A stretch of 12,975 bases of DNA from Dunaliella salina (lineage: Eukaryota; Chlorophyta; Chlorophyceae; Chlamydomonadales; Dunaliellaceae): contig MU069449.1 in assembly GCA_002284615.2 (NCBI GenBank), positions 934,742 through 947,716 of the forward strand, in the 5' to 3' direction. Both the position numbers and the translations under genes were made by a program. The notes beneath the pieces are model-generated. The model was not told the DNA's origin and ran no database searches. It saw only the letters and a program-made list of their open reading frames with translations. Each line of letters starts with the position of its first letter. The first letter of the stretch is position 1. Below are positions 7,561-12,975 of this stretch, piece by piece.

Positions 7561-8134
7561 TAAAAATTGTGGAAAGGGTCCCTGGCATCTGGAAATTCAA
7601 TGTCTATGATGTCTGAGAGGGCTGCGGTACGAGCGCAAACATCAGCCCCCTCATTTCCTATAATGCCAGAGTAGGCTTTGACTTGGTAAAAATGGATAGG
7701 GTGAGGTGAGTGTCCTGACATGGGTGATATTGCATGAATGAGCTCTGTGTGTAGCTGATACCTCATGCGCATTGGATTAAGGGTTTGATTTGAAATCTGG
7801 AAGAGGCAGGATGCACTATCCGTGGCAATCTTAGTTTGCTTGTTTTGGACTGCCACAAGGATACCCACAAATTCTGCCCTAGTGATGTGCAGTTGTAAAT
7901 GTTGGGAGGGTTGAGTAGTGTCCCTTCCCGGTTTGTGAAGACCTGAACTAGAAAGTGGTGGGGAGTCGTCATCTTTGTGTTTAATTACACTGCCATCATT
8001 GTAGGTGATTTTCCTCCAGTTTTTCACTTTAGGTGTGAACATCTTTTTGTAGTTGGTAGGGGTGAAGGCTGCCCTTACCTCTGGGCATTTGTGTGAACAG
8101 TTATGAATGTCAAGGGGGAGTGGTTTGAATTTCT
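7548..8134 (-). pseudogene. LINE RNase H domain fragment
   Basis: The open frame from the codon after TAG at about 8135 to the TGA/TAA-bounded end at 7548 carries a full RNase H signature. Counting from the Met at 8042: YNDGS (Asp16), ITRAEF (Glu57), ATDSAS (Asp75) and GNEGAD (Asp134), which are the four metal-binding acidic residues. The usual His in the KAHxG loop is Tyr here (VKAYSGIIGNEGAD). RNase H degrades the RNA strand of the RNA:DNA hybrid during retrotransposition. The frame shows no internal stop over about 190 codons but is out of frame with both neighbouring parts of the element, so it is a relic rather than a gene. A host RNase HI is unlikely because flanking segments carry LINE-specific motifs. 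Confidence 0.85.
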
Positions 8135-8615
8135 ATTTCTAAGTGTTTGATGCAAGGTGTTGTTGGGTGCGCAGTGGCGTGGCAGGATTTGGAGGATCCA
8201 AGGGTAGCCAACAGGCTGGTAAATCTTGCTGGAGGAGTTGGAGCCAGTCTTTGTTTGTGCTATCTAGCATTACTCTAGCATTAGGACTCCACACAACGAT
8301 AAGTTGCACAGGATATGAAGGTGGAGTGGGACTGGGTATGGTATCAAACCAGTATTGGTGCCTGAGATTGGATGTTTCTCGCTGGGAATTTGGCAAGCAC
8401 TTTTGCAAGATCCAGGTACTGGCTAAGCCAACTCATATAAGCGTTTCAGCTGAAGCCTCTCCAGTGGGACAGGAGCATGAAGGTGGCAACCGGATCTGTG
8501 GTTTAGAGGGAGGAGTGCATTGCGTGGCGCAGGATTTTGCACATTACTTCGTCCTCGTGTGGGGGATGGCAGAAGGAGAAGCCAGTGTAGCGCCAGTATA
8601 GCACACAGAGACTGT

Positions 8616-8871
8616 CATAACAATTATGACTCTCAAAGGGCAAGTATTACAAGAGGACCAAATCATTCTGAGCTAGTTGTCGTTCATCTTAATTCATTAT
8701 CATTTCTTTAAGTGAAGCTCATGCTAGCTTGCTGATGAGGGGACCTTCCCTCACACAGCCTGTGGCCTGAATGGACTGTTTTTTCCCTTTCTTGCCACTT
8801 GCGGCAGGCCCCTTCCGCCACACATACACACAAAACTTTTTTTTCCTTTCCCTTGCCACCACATGCCTCAG
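8616..8871. other. Non-coding gap between LINE and gene 2
   Basis: No gene is recognised here. The stretch contains pyrimidine-rich runs (for example TTTTTTCCCTTTCTTGCCAC near 8780 and TTTTTTTTCCTTTCCCTTGCC near 8838) that lead into the acceptor of the first visible gene 2 exon. An upstream exon of gene 2 with a phase-0 donor would be expected, but I could not identify one with confidence. It may lie on the far side of the LINE, making 6.4-8.6 kb an intronic insertion. Confidence 0.4.
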
Positions 8872-8961
8872 CAGCAGCTAAAATCAGTATTTACCAGGGG
8901 AACCTGGCAGTTGTTTAATGCAGCAAATTCTTCCAGGCAGAAAAGAGATGGAGCACTGAAA
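8872..8961 (+). CDS. Gene 2, first visible exon (unidentified protein)
   Basis: The acceptor follows a strong pyrimidine tract (CTTTCCCTTGCCACCACATGCCTCAG). The tandem CAGCAGCAG makes a NAGNAG-type acceptor, so splicing could also start at 8875 or 8878 without changing frame. Thirty codons follow and end on a codon boundary at AAA 8961 with donor GTGAGC. The translation begins QQLKSVFTRGTWQLFNAANS and ends RQKRDGALK. It has no initiator Met and is read as an internal exon. Function is unknown. The join to 9125 (phase 0) keeps the frame open. Confidence 0.6.
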
Positions 8962-9007
8962 GTGAGCTCAAAAAAAATGTACTTCCTCAATGCACGCGGC
9001 CAGTCAT

Positions 9008-9060
9008 GGCATGCATAATTCATTCATTGGCATGCATAATTCATAATTCATAATTCATTC
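9008..9060. repeat. ATTCATAATTCAT simple repeat in gene 2 intron
   Basis: GGCATGCATAATTCAT occurs twice, followed by short iterations of ATAATTC/ATTC, inside the 163-base intron 8962-9124 of gene 2. Confidence 0.8.
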
Positions 9061-9124
9061 AGTTTCCTACCTGCGTCAAGTTCTATCTTCTCCTCAAAAA
9101 TGAGAATTTTCTCCTCCTAAATAG

Positions 9125-9191
9125 TATGTGGTAAAGACAAACAGCGCAAAAGCTGCCTCCTTCCAGTGGACGCTCTTCTTCAGCCGCAAGG
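9125..9191 (+). CDS. Gene 2, internal exon
   Basis: The acceptor TTTTCTCCTCCTAAATAG at 9107-9124 is strong, and the donor AAGG followed by GTAAGG at 9192 is close to consensus. The exon is 67 nt: phase 0 at entry, then 22 codons (YVVKTNSAKAASFQWTLFFS plus RK), with one base left (phase 1). The TAG of the acceptor closes this frame upstream, which fixes the exon start. Hydrophobic and aromatic residues alternate (FQWTLFF), as in a beta strand or a buried segment. I do not recognise the family. It joins in phase to 10391, across a 1.2-kb intron in which additional exons could be hidden. Confidence 0.6.
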
Positions 9192-10390
9192 GTAAGGCTT
9201 TTAATCAGGACGAGTGGGTTGTGTGGGCCTTGGGGTTTGATGTGCACCGCGCTCTGTCCCCGTCACAGGCTCAGTGGGCGGCAGGTCCTTTGTAGGGTCC
9301 AAAGCACCCCTGCACAATGGGATGTGATGTCCACGGAACATGCAAAAACGTTCAAATAAATTCTTATGCAGAGAAGCGTTTGCATGGGCGGATCTCTTTG
9401 CACACCTTTGGGTTCCTTCCGACACCTTGATAAGTGTGAAACTATAACACATGAGCGGCAGGTCCCTTCTGAACTGTCAGAAGCAAGCATCCTTGCCCCG
9501 ACTTTGATCTGAATAGGGGCAAGGCCCCGCCAAATCTATTTACAGAACTTCTTGGTATTTTCCTCTCTTAAGAGCAAAAGCGGATGGGTATTGGCGTATA
9601 CTCCAGTTGAGATTCAATTCAGGATTCCACACTTTTTCCCACACCTGCATCATCAAGGAATGCTCGTTTGAGGCCCCTTGGCGAGACCTTGCTTGCTTGC
9701 TAGACAGAGAGCCTCTCCTTAATGCATGCAGCCTTTTTACAGGCACATACTTCTTCAATTTTTTTTCATTTTCTGCGTCAGCCCTCCAAACCCAAATAAA
9801 GTGGAAGGACGCTTGAGGAGCAGCCAAAGTTTGTGTTTTGGTGCAAACGTGCTGCCAGGCAAGCAGCATGCAGCTGTCCAAGCCCTTTCCTCCTCTCGAT
9901 GGGCCCCCCCCCATCCTTACCGGCACTGGATATCAAGAAAGTGCACACTGTGTGGCCAGGCTAGTCTTGCATTCTTAAAGCAGGCCTTGGTTGGCTTGCA
10001 GCAACACAGCATGCGCAGAACAAATGTGCAGATCAGGCCTGGGTGGGCTCGCAGCAGCACAGCATGCACAAAACGAATGTGCACATCAGGCCTTGGTGGG
10101 CTTGCAGCATAGCATGCACAGAACATATGTGCAGGTCAAGCACAGCCACCGCCTGTGTGCAGCATCCATAGCCTAGACAAACAATGGTCCTTTTTAAATG
10201 ACAGTGCGTACACTGCAGCATCCAAGCAAAGTGGGCATTCCTGCCAGCAATTTGTTCTGCTGCTCTTGCTCTCCTTTAAGAGAGGGTCCATGACACAGCT
10301 AATTGGGATTTTTGGTACACCATAGCTTGATCACTGTTGTGGCAGATGTTTCTGTTTTCTAATCAACTCACCCATCAACATTACCAGCAG
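9192..10390 (+). other. Gene 2 intron, 1.2 kb
   Basis: This stretch separates a near-consensus donor (GTAAGG) from an acceptor ACATTACCAGCAG with matching phase. It contains open frames on both strands (for example 9540-9926 minus and 9607-9816 plus), but none is bounded by convincing splice sites and none reads as a known domain. A pyrimidine-rich AG at about 9740 (CAGCCTTTTTACAG) could be a cryptic acceptor. The 53-bp repeat lies in its right half. Confidence 0.4.
9981..10136. repeat. 53-bp tandem repeat, 3 copies
   Basis: Units at 9981-10033, 10034-10086 and 10087-10136 (three bases shorter) begin CAGGCCTKGGTKGGCTYGCA and continue through an ACAGCATGCRCARAAC and ATGTGCA core, with a few differences. 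They lie within an intron of gene 2. Open frames across them on both strands reflect the repeat, not a gene. Confidence 0.92.
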
Positions 10391-10483
10391 GTCTGCTGCC
10401 AGTGCCGCCCAAGCCAGCTGCAGAATGCAAGTATCAGGTGCATGAAGGAGCTGTAAACAAGTTTAATGGATGGACATTGATTG
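10391..10483 (+). CDS. Gene 2, internal exon
   Basis: The exon lies between ACATTACCAGCAG and the consensus-like donor ATTG followed by GTAAGG. It is 93 nt and symmetric: two bases complete a Gly codon started at 9191, 30 codons follow from 10393, and a G is passed on. It reads LLPVPPKPAAECKYQVHEGA and then VNKFNGWTLI. Of the other two frames, one stops within the exon at TGA and the other at TAA, so only this frame is open throughout. No known domain is recognised. The Pro-rich opening suggests a linker leading into a folded region. Confidence 0.6.
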
Positions 10484-10490
10484 GTAAGGC

Positions 10491-10723
10491 GCAAATGCAT
10501 ATTTGTTTTAAAAGGACATTTAGTACAACCTGTACAAGCACATTTGTTCCAAAATCACAATTGTTCCAACCTGCGCAAAAGCACATTTCTTCCAAAAGCA
10601 CATTTGTTCTAAACCTGCGCAAAAGCACATTTATTCCAAAATCACGTTGGATCAAACCTGCGCAAAAGCATTTTTGTTCCAAAAGCACATTTGTTCCAAC
10701 CTACGCGAAAGCACGTTTCTTCC
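10491..10723. repeat. 43-bp minisatellite, 5 and a half copies, in gene 2 intron
   Basis: Units start at about 10491, 10534, 10575, 10619, 10662 and 10705 (partial). Each unit is two related halves, of the form GCAAAAGCACATTTNTTCCA followed by AAAGCACATTTGTTCCAACC and TGC. The array starts seven bases after the donor and nearly fills the 315-base intron 10484-10798, so almost the whole intron was built by repeat growth. Confidence 0.9.
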
Positions 10724-10798
10724 GATATGCTCATCAGCAGGTTGGACCACAACATTGCTTGCATGCATGATTGTACAGACATGTTGTCACTGTTCAAG

Positions 10799-10989
10799 TG
10801 GAGCTGGTTCAAACCATTGCAAAGCCACTCCTCAAAAAAACAAAGCAAAAACAACCATCAGCAAGGGCACCGCGCCTGTTTGACTTGGATCTGGAATGGG
10901 GGCCTGGTCTGCTGCAGGGACAGGCCCAGACACCTCTGGGTTCTGGGCTGGGTGTGGCTCGCTGGCCTTTAAAGTCTCATCGCTGGTAG
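10799..10989 (+). CDS. Gene 2, terminal exon (basic C-terminal region)
   Basis: The acceptor TGTTGTCACTGTTCAAG at 10782-10798 gives the required phase: TG completes GTG (Val) with the G from 10483. Then 62 further codons run to TAG at 10987. The residues start ELVQTIAKPLLKKTKQKQPS, with a strong basic cluster, continue ARAPRLFDLDLEWGPGLL, and end WPLKSHRW. The four exons total 441 nt, exactly 147 codons including the stop, so the frame stays open across three joins. No family is recognised. Donor-like GT sites within the exon (for example CTGG followed by GTGTGG) would allow splicing on to 12452, but they are weak. Confidence 0.6.
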
Positions 10990-10993
10990 CACC

Positions 10994-11063
10994 TGTAACA
11001 TGCATCATCGCGCACAGAGCTGGCCTTCAAGTCAAAATTCTGTGCCTCCTCATTTCAATGTAA
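10994..11063 (+). terminator. TGTAA polyadenylation-type signals after gene 2
   Basis: TGTAA occurs at 10994-10998, only five bases after the TAG, and again at 11059-11063 (TTCAATGTAAACG), about 70 bases after the stop. The second is at a typical distance for an algal UGUAA signal. Both support a gene end here. Confidence 0.4.
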
Positions 11064-11116
11064 ACGCATGAACCCATGGGCATTTCATTTCCCCCCACCT
11101 GTTGAACATACTCATG

Positions 11117-11386
11117 CAAATGCGAATGGGGCTAAGGTTTCTGAGTCTTGAACCGCGTTGCTGAGGAGCATGGGGCATGCGTGCGCACATGGATGCTCTG
11201 AATGCTGCCGGCTATGCGTGAGGGCGTGCTGTCTGTATGCTTCAGTTTCCTTGTTAGCCTCATGTCAGGCACAACTGCTGATATGAATTGCATTTTTGGG
11301 TGCGAGTTTTAACCCATGTTGTATGGCAACCTGCACTTGTCCATGCTGCAAGGATGACACGCAAGCCTTAGCCCCATTCGCATTTG
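11117..11386. mobile_element. MITE-like element with perfect 21-bp TIRs
   Basis: The 21 bases CAAATGCGAATGGGGCTAAG plus G at 11117-11137 recur as an exact reverse complement at 11366-11386, bounding a 270-bp element with no coding capacity. Imperfect inverted similarity may continue inward (both arms reach an AGCATGG). That fits a miniature inverted-repeat transposable element mobilised by a transposase encoded elsewhere. I see no clear target-site duplication at the ends, so the true termini may lie a few bases further out, or the element is old. Confidence 0.6.
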
Positions 11387-11443
11387 GGGTCAGGTAGAAC
11401 AAGCTTGTCACCTTAAGGCAAGACGAGGCAAGGTAAGGTAAAG

Positions 11444-11649
11444 AAAGAAAAGAAAAGCTATGCTGTTAGGCACTGTCCGATAGCATTAATTGAGGGAAGG
11501 ACCCACTTGCTTAAGGCAAATCCTCACCGGTACCCGGGATCGAACCCTGGACCTCCCGTGTTCACTAGGGCTGCGTTTCACCTGTTAGGCTACAATTGAA
11601 AATCCGAAGAAATCCGGTCCTGGAAGTTTCCGGGGTGACCCCTTTACCC
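11444..11649 (-). mobile_element. tRNA-derived SINE with 13-bp flanking direct repeat
   Basis: On the minus strand TAGCCTAACAGG (plus 11581-11592) is an A box and GGTTCGATCCC (plus 11536-11546) a near-perfect B box. Their spacing is that of an ordinary tRNA. The D, anticodon and T arms have mismatches and the anticodon loop lacks U33, so it is a derived, non-tRNA copy. The element ends with a TTTTCTTTTCTTTCTTT tail on the minus strand. AGGTAAGGTAAAG is found at 11431-11443 and again at 11650-11662, just outside, which suits a target-site duplication. Simple GGTAA/GGCAA repetition nearby weakens that last point. Confidence 0.6.
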
Positions 11650-11662
11650 AGGTAAGGTAAAG

Positions 11663-12156
11663 CACTTTCACCGGGCTGACAAGGACAAGGCAAGACAGTT
11701 CTGCTGCACTGTCAAACACTCATCATACCAGGCTGACTAGGGCTCATTCTGTTAAAGTGACTCATTCTGATGGGCTGAAAAGGGCTCATAATTTTTGAGT
11801 CATAATCATGAGTCATAATCCATGAATTTCATGAGTCAGAAAATGATTGCAAGCTGCAGCTCCCTCCTCATCCATATTATCTTGATGGAGTTATACACAG
11901 AGGAGAAAGCTTATCTGAAGTGTGCATGTTGAGACTAATGCAATCACATCATCACTTCCCTGCTTCTGGTTCCTTGAGAACTTAGAACGCCGACCAAGGA
12001 AAATGAGAGCCTCAGCCCATCCATTTCCAAGTCAACCACAGCAAATAAATTTTGATCTCCATGCCCCTTTTCCTAGCAAAGGCCCACACGGGACCTAGCA
12101 GTGTCCTTGGGCCGGTGTAACAAAAACGAAACCAATAAAAGAGCCCCTTCTTGTTG
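11663..12156. other. No gene recognised; TGAGTCATAATC repeats
   Basis: This stretch holds short direct repeats: TGAGTCATAATCA followed by TGAGTCATAATCC around 11798-11823, flanked by GACTCATTCTG and GGGCTCAT variants. A frame from about 11841 after CATGAGTCAG (KMIASCSSLLIHIILMELYT) reads somewhat like protein, but its donor is uncertain, so I do not call an exon. Confidence 0.4.
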
Positions 12157-12350
12157 ACCTGCGCCATGCCACAGCTGCCACAGGTGCAAAATGCTGCAGC
12201 TGCCACAGGTGGAAAATGCCACCTGCGCCATGCCACAGCTGCCACACAGGTGCAAAATGCTGCCGCTGCCACAGGTGCAAATTGCCACCTGCGCCATGCC
12301 ACAGCTGTCACAGGTGCAAAATGCTGCAGCTGCCACAGGCGCAAAATGCC
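12157..12350. repeat. 64-66-bp minisatellite, 3 copies, rich in E-box hexamers
   Basis: Higher-order units at 12157-12220, 12221-12286 and 12287-12350 each start ACCTGCGCCATGCCACAGCT and contain two related sub-repeats of about 24 bases (CAGCTGCCACAGGTGCAAAATG). Each unit therefore carries several CAGCTG, CAGGTG and CACCTG palindromic hexamers. Open frames on both strands over the array (for example minus 12012-12482) are repeat artefacts. Confidence 0.93.
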
Positions 12351-12451
12351 TGTGTGACCTGATTTTCCTGTGCTTTTGTTACGGGAGGATTTGATTTTCG
12401 GATGGTGGGCGATGGTGGGCGGCGTAAACTTCCCCATGTTTTGCCCATCAG

Positions 12452-12568
12452 ATCCAGGTGCCGACATCGAGATATACAGCACCTACCTGTTCACCTGGGG
12501 ATCGTCCATACAGCATAGAATGTTCCAACACTTTTTAACACTGCTACTCACCTCCTCCGAACTTCAAG
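12452..12568 (+). CDS. Candidate exon of a third gene (or gene 2 continuation)
   Basis: The acceptor TTCCCCATGTTTTGCCCATCAG precedes 12452, and CAAG followed by GTTGAG at 12569 is a possible donor. The segment is 117 nt and symmetric (two bases, 38 codons, one base). It reads PGADIEIYSTYLFTWGSSIQ, then HRMFQHFLTLLLTSSELQ, with balanced composition and aromatic/hydrophobic patterning like a folded domain. I cannot name it. It is out of contact with gene 2's stop, so either gene 2 is spliced past that stop or this belongs to a new gene whose 5' exons were not found. Confidence 0.45.
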
Positions 12569-12663
12569 GTTGAGAGCTACAGGAAAATCCTTTGCCAAAA
12601 ATGATGCGATCAAGGCATCTGCCTCTAAACACACAGCTTGGTATTGTCTCTGTTTTAAAACAG

Positions 12664-12719
12664 AGCCCTGTCATCAAAGCACAGCATCAAGGGTGGTTTT
12701 TCTTCCCTTGCTCAGGGAG
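12664..12719 (+). CDS. Candidate next exon, 56 nt
   Basis: The acceptor TTGTCTCTGTTTTAAAACAG ends at 12663, and the donor GAG followed by GTAAGC is near consensus. AG completes a Glu codon with the G passed on from 12568. Eighteen codons then read PCHQSTASRVVFLPLLRE and end in phase 0. The phase match supports it. However, the TTTTTCTTCCCTTGCTCAG just before the donor is itself a good acceptor, so the opposite reading (an exon starting at 12716) cannot be excluded. Confidence 0.28.
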
Positions 12720-12961
12720 GTAAGCACAGCTCCCTTGATTTCTTGTGCGCATAAAGTGTGTGAATGCACCAGCGCTGACTGCTGGGTCTTTCCTTATTGC
12801 ACGCTGGTTGTTGTGACGCAGGCTTCAATTTATTACTTTTTAAAGTGAATGCACCTGATGGCAGTTTGCTCCCAATAGACTCATCTCTTGCCTCCTCTGC
12901 TTCCCCAAACTCCTCTGAGCCTTCAATGCATGAGTTTACAGGCCCCTCACCTGCATGTGCA

Positions 12962-12975
12962 TGTGTGTGTGTGTG
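12962..12975. repeat. (TG)n microsatellite at right edge
   Basis: An alternating TG tract reaches the window end, preceded by CATGTGCA. It is the strand complement of the AC tract at the left edge. Confidence 0.9.

Larger units (their letters stand above)
6386..8615 (-). mobile_element. Degenerate 5'-truncated LINE, Dualen/RandI-like
   Basis: The minus strand carries the 3' portion of a non-LTR retrotransposon polyprotein. In element order: a linker with WRYTGFSFC-like and PVATFMLLSHW-like pieces (8610-8430, probably just after the RT domain); RNase H (8134-7551); a connector containing HKHGSADTSGYHY (around 7430); a CX2CX7HX4C zinc knuckle (7184-7134); a PD-(D/E)xK nuclease core (6890-6790); and a C-terminal piece TIYNEY..SPLIDLGL..AKLRYHAIQ ending SSNPPGPH at TAG 6386. 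The frame is broken by at least six stops or frameshifts, near 8440, 8135, 7550, 7297-7245, 7078 and 6705. The RT palm with its YADD-type motif is absent, consistent with 5' truncation during insertion. RNase H plus a C-terminal restriction-like endonuclease is the combination known from Dualen/RandI of Chlamydomonas. The apurinic endonuclease that would confirm it is not present. Confidence 0.8.

Noticed and set aside
8143..8601. 152-codon plus-strand open frame
   Set aside because: It lies antisense to the LINE linker region, has no known motif, and its reading depends on the decayed element.
9540..9926. 128-codon minus-strand open frame
   Set aside because: No motif; it lies within the inferred intron of gene 2 on the opposite strand and ends in low complexity.
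9981..10136. CRISPR array
   Set aside because: Contiguous tandem repeats without unique spacers in a eukaryotic intron; the same holds for the arrays at 10491 and 12157.
11520..11600. Functional tRNA gene
   Set aside because: The A and B boxes are good, but stem mismatches, a missing U33 and the surrounding SINE structure argue against a working tRNA.
12012..12482. 156-codon minus-strand frame with Trp/His/Cys repeats
   Set aside because: It is produced by translating the 64-66-bp minisatellite; the repeat units are not multiples of three throughout.

Overview
The window looks like nuclear DNA of a eukaryote, most probably a green alga (chlorophyte). The reasons are: short exons with GT/AG introns whose reading phases match across several joins; TGTAA polyadenylation-type signals just after the two stop codons; long (AC)n/(TG)n microsatellites at both window edges; many intronic minisatellites; and a degenerate non-LTR retrotransposon that pairs an RNase H domain with a C-terminal zinc knuckle and a PD-ExK endonuclease, an architecture I associate with the Dualen/RandI lineage first described in Chlamydomonas. 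A Dunaliella-like genome is my guess from general character only. There is no prokaryotic gene organisation, operon, rRNA gene or CRISPR array.

Layout. (1) 1-2205: the 3' part of a plus-strand gene (gene 1). Three exons, 130-264, 907-1076 and 1623-2102, join in frame and end in TGA. They encode a Pro/Ser/Gln-rich stretch followed by an Ala/Glu/Arg-rich predicted coiled coil, an acidic low-complexity stretch and a basic tail. A TGTAA signal lies at 2185. The introns carry a 24-bp tandem repeat, a scrap resembling the 3' end of a LINE, and a duplicated splice-acceptor segment. (2) 2206-4340: AT-richer DNA in which I recognise no gene. (3) 4345-4880: a duplicated segment of about 160-170 bp dotted with GC-rich hairpins. 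(4) 4885-5790: a possible LTR-retrotransposon relic, based on one tRNA-primer-binding-like 12-mer. (5) 5840-8615, minus strand: a tRNA-headed SINE-like element next to a 5'-truncated LINE, whose coding part (8615 to 6386) is broken by stops and frameshifts but keeps RNase H, CX2CX7HX4C and PD-ExK motifs. (6) 8872-10989: a second plus-strand gene (gene 2). Four exons, 8872-8961, 9125-9191, 10391-10483 and 10799-10989, join in phase to give 146 codons plus TAG. I do not recognise the product. Its introns hold a 53-bp x3 repeat and a 43-bp x5 repeat. (7) 11117-11386: a MITE-like element with perfect 21-bp terminal inverted repeats. (8) 11444-11649: a second tRNA-like SINE flanked by a 13-bp direct repeat. 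(9) 12157-12350: a 64-66-bp minisatellite x3 built of CAGCTG/CAGGTG motifs. (10) 12452-12719: one or two candidate exons of a third gene, or of a continuation of gene 2, running towards the right edge.

The genes do not form a pathway that I can see. The window is best read as two partly visible, unidentified intron-rich algal genes separated by a graveyard of LINE, SINE and MITE relics and minisatellites. All exon models come from reading splice signals and phase by eye. Transcripts would be decisive.
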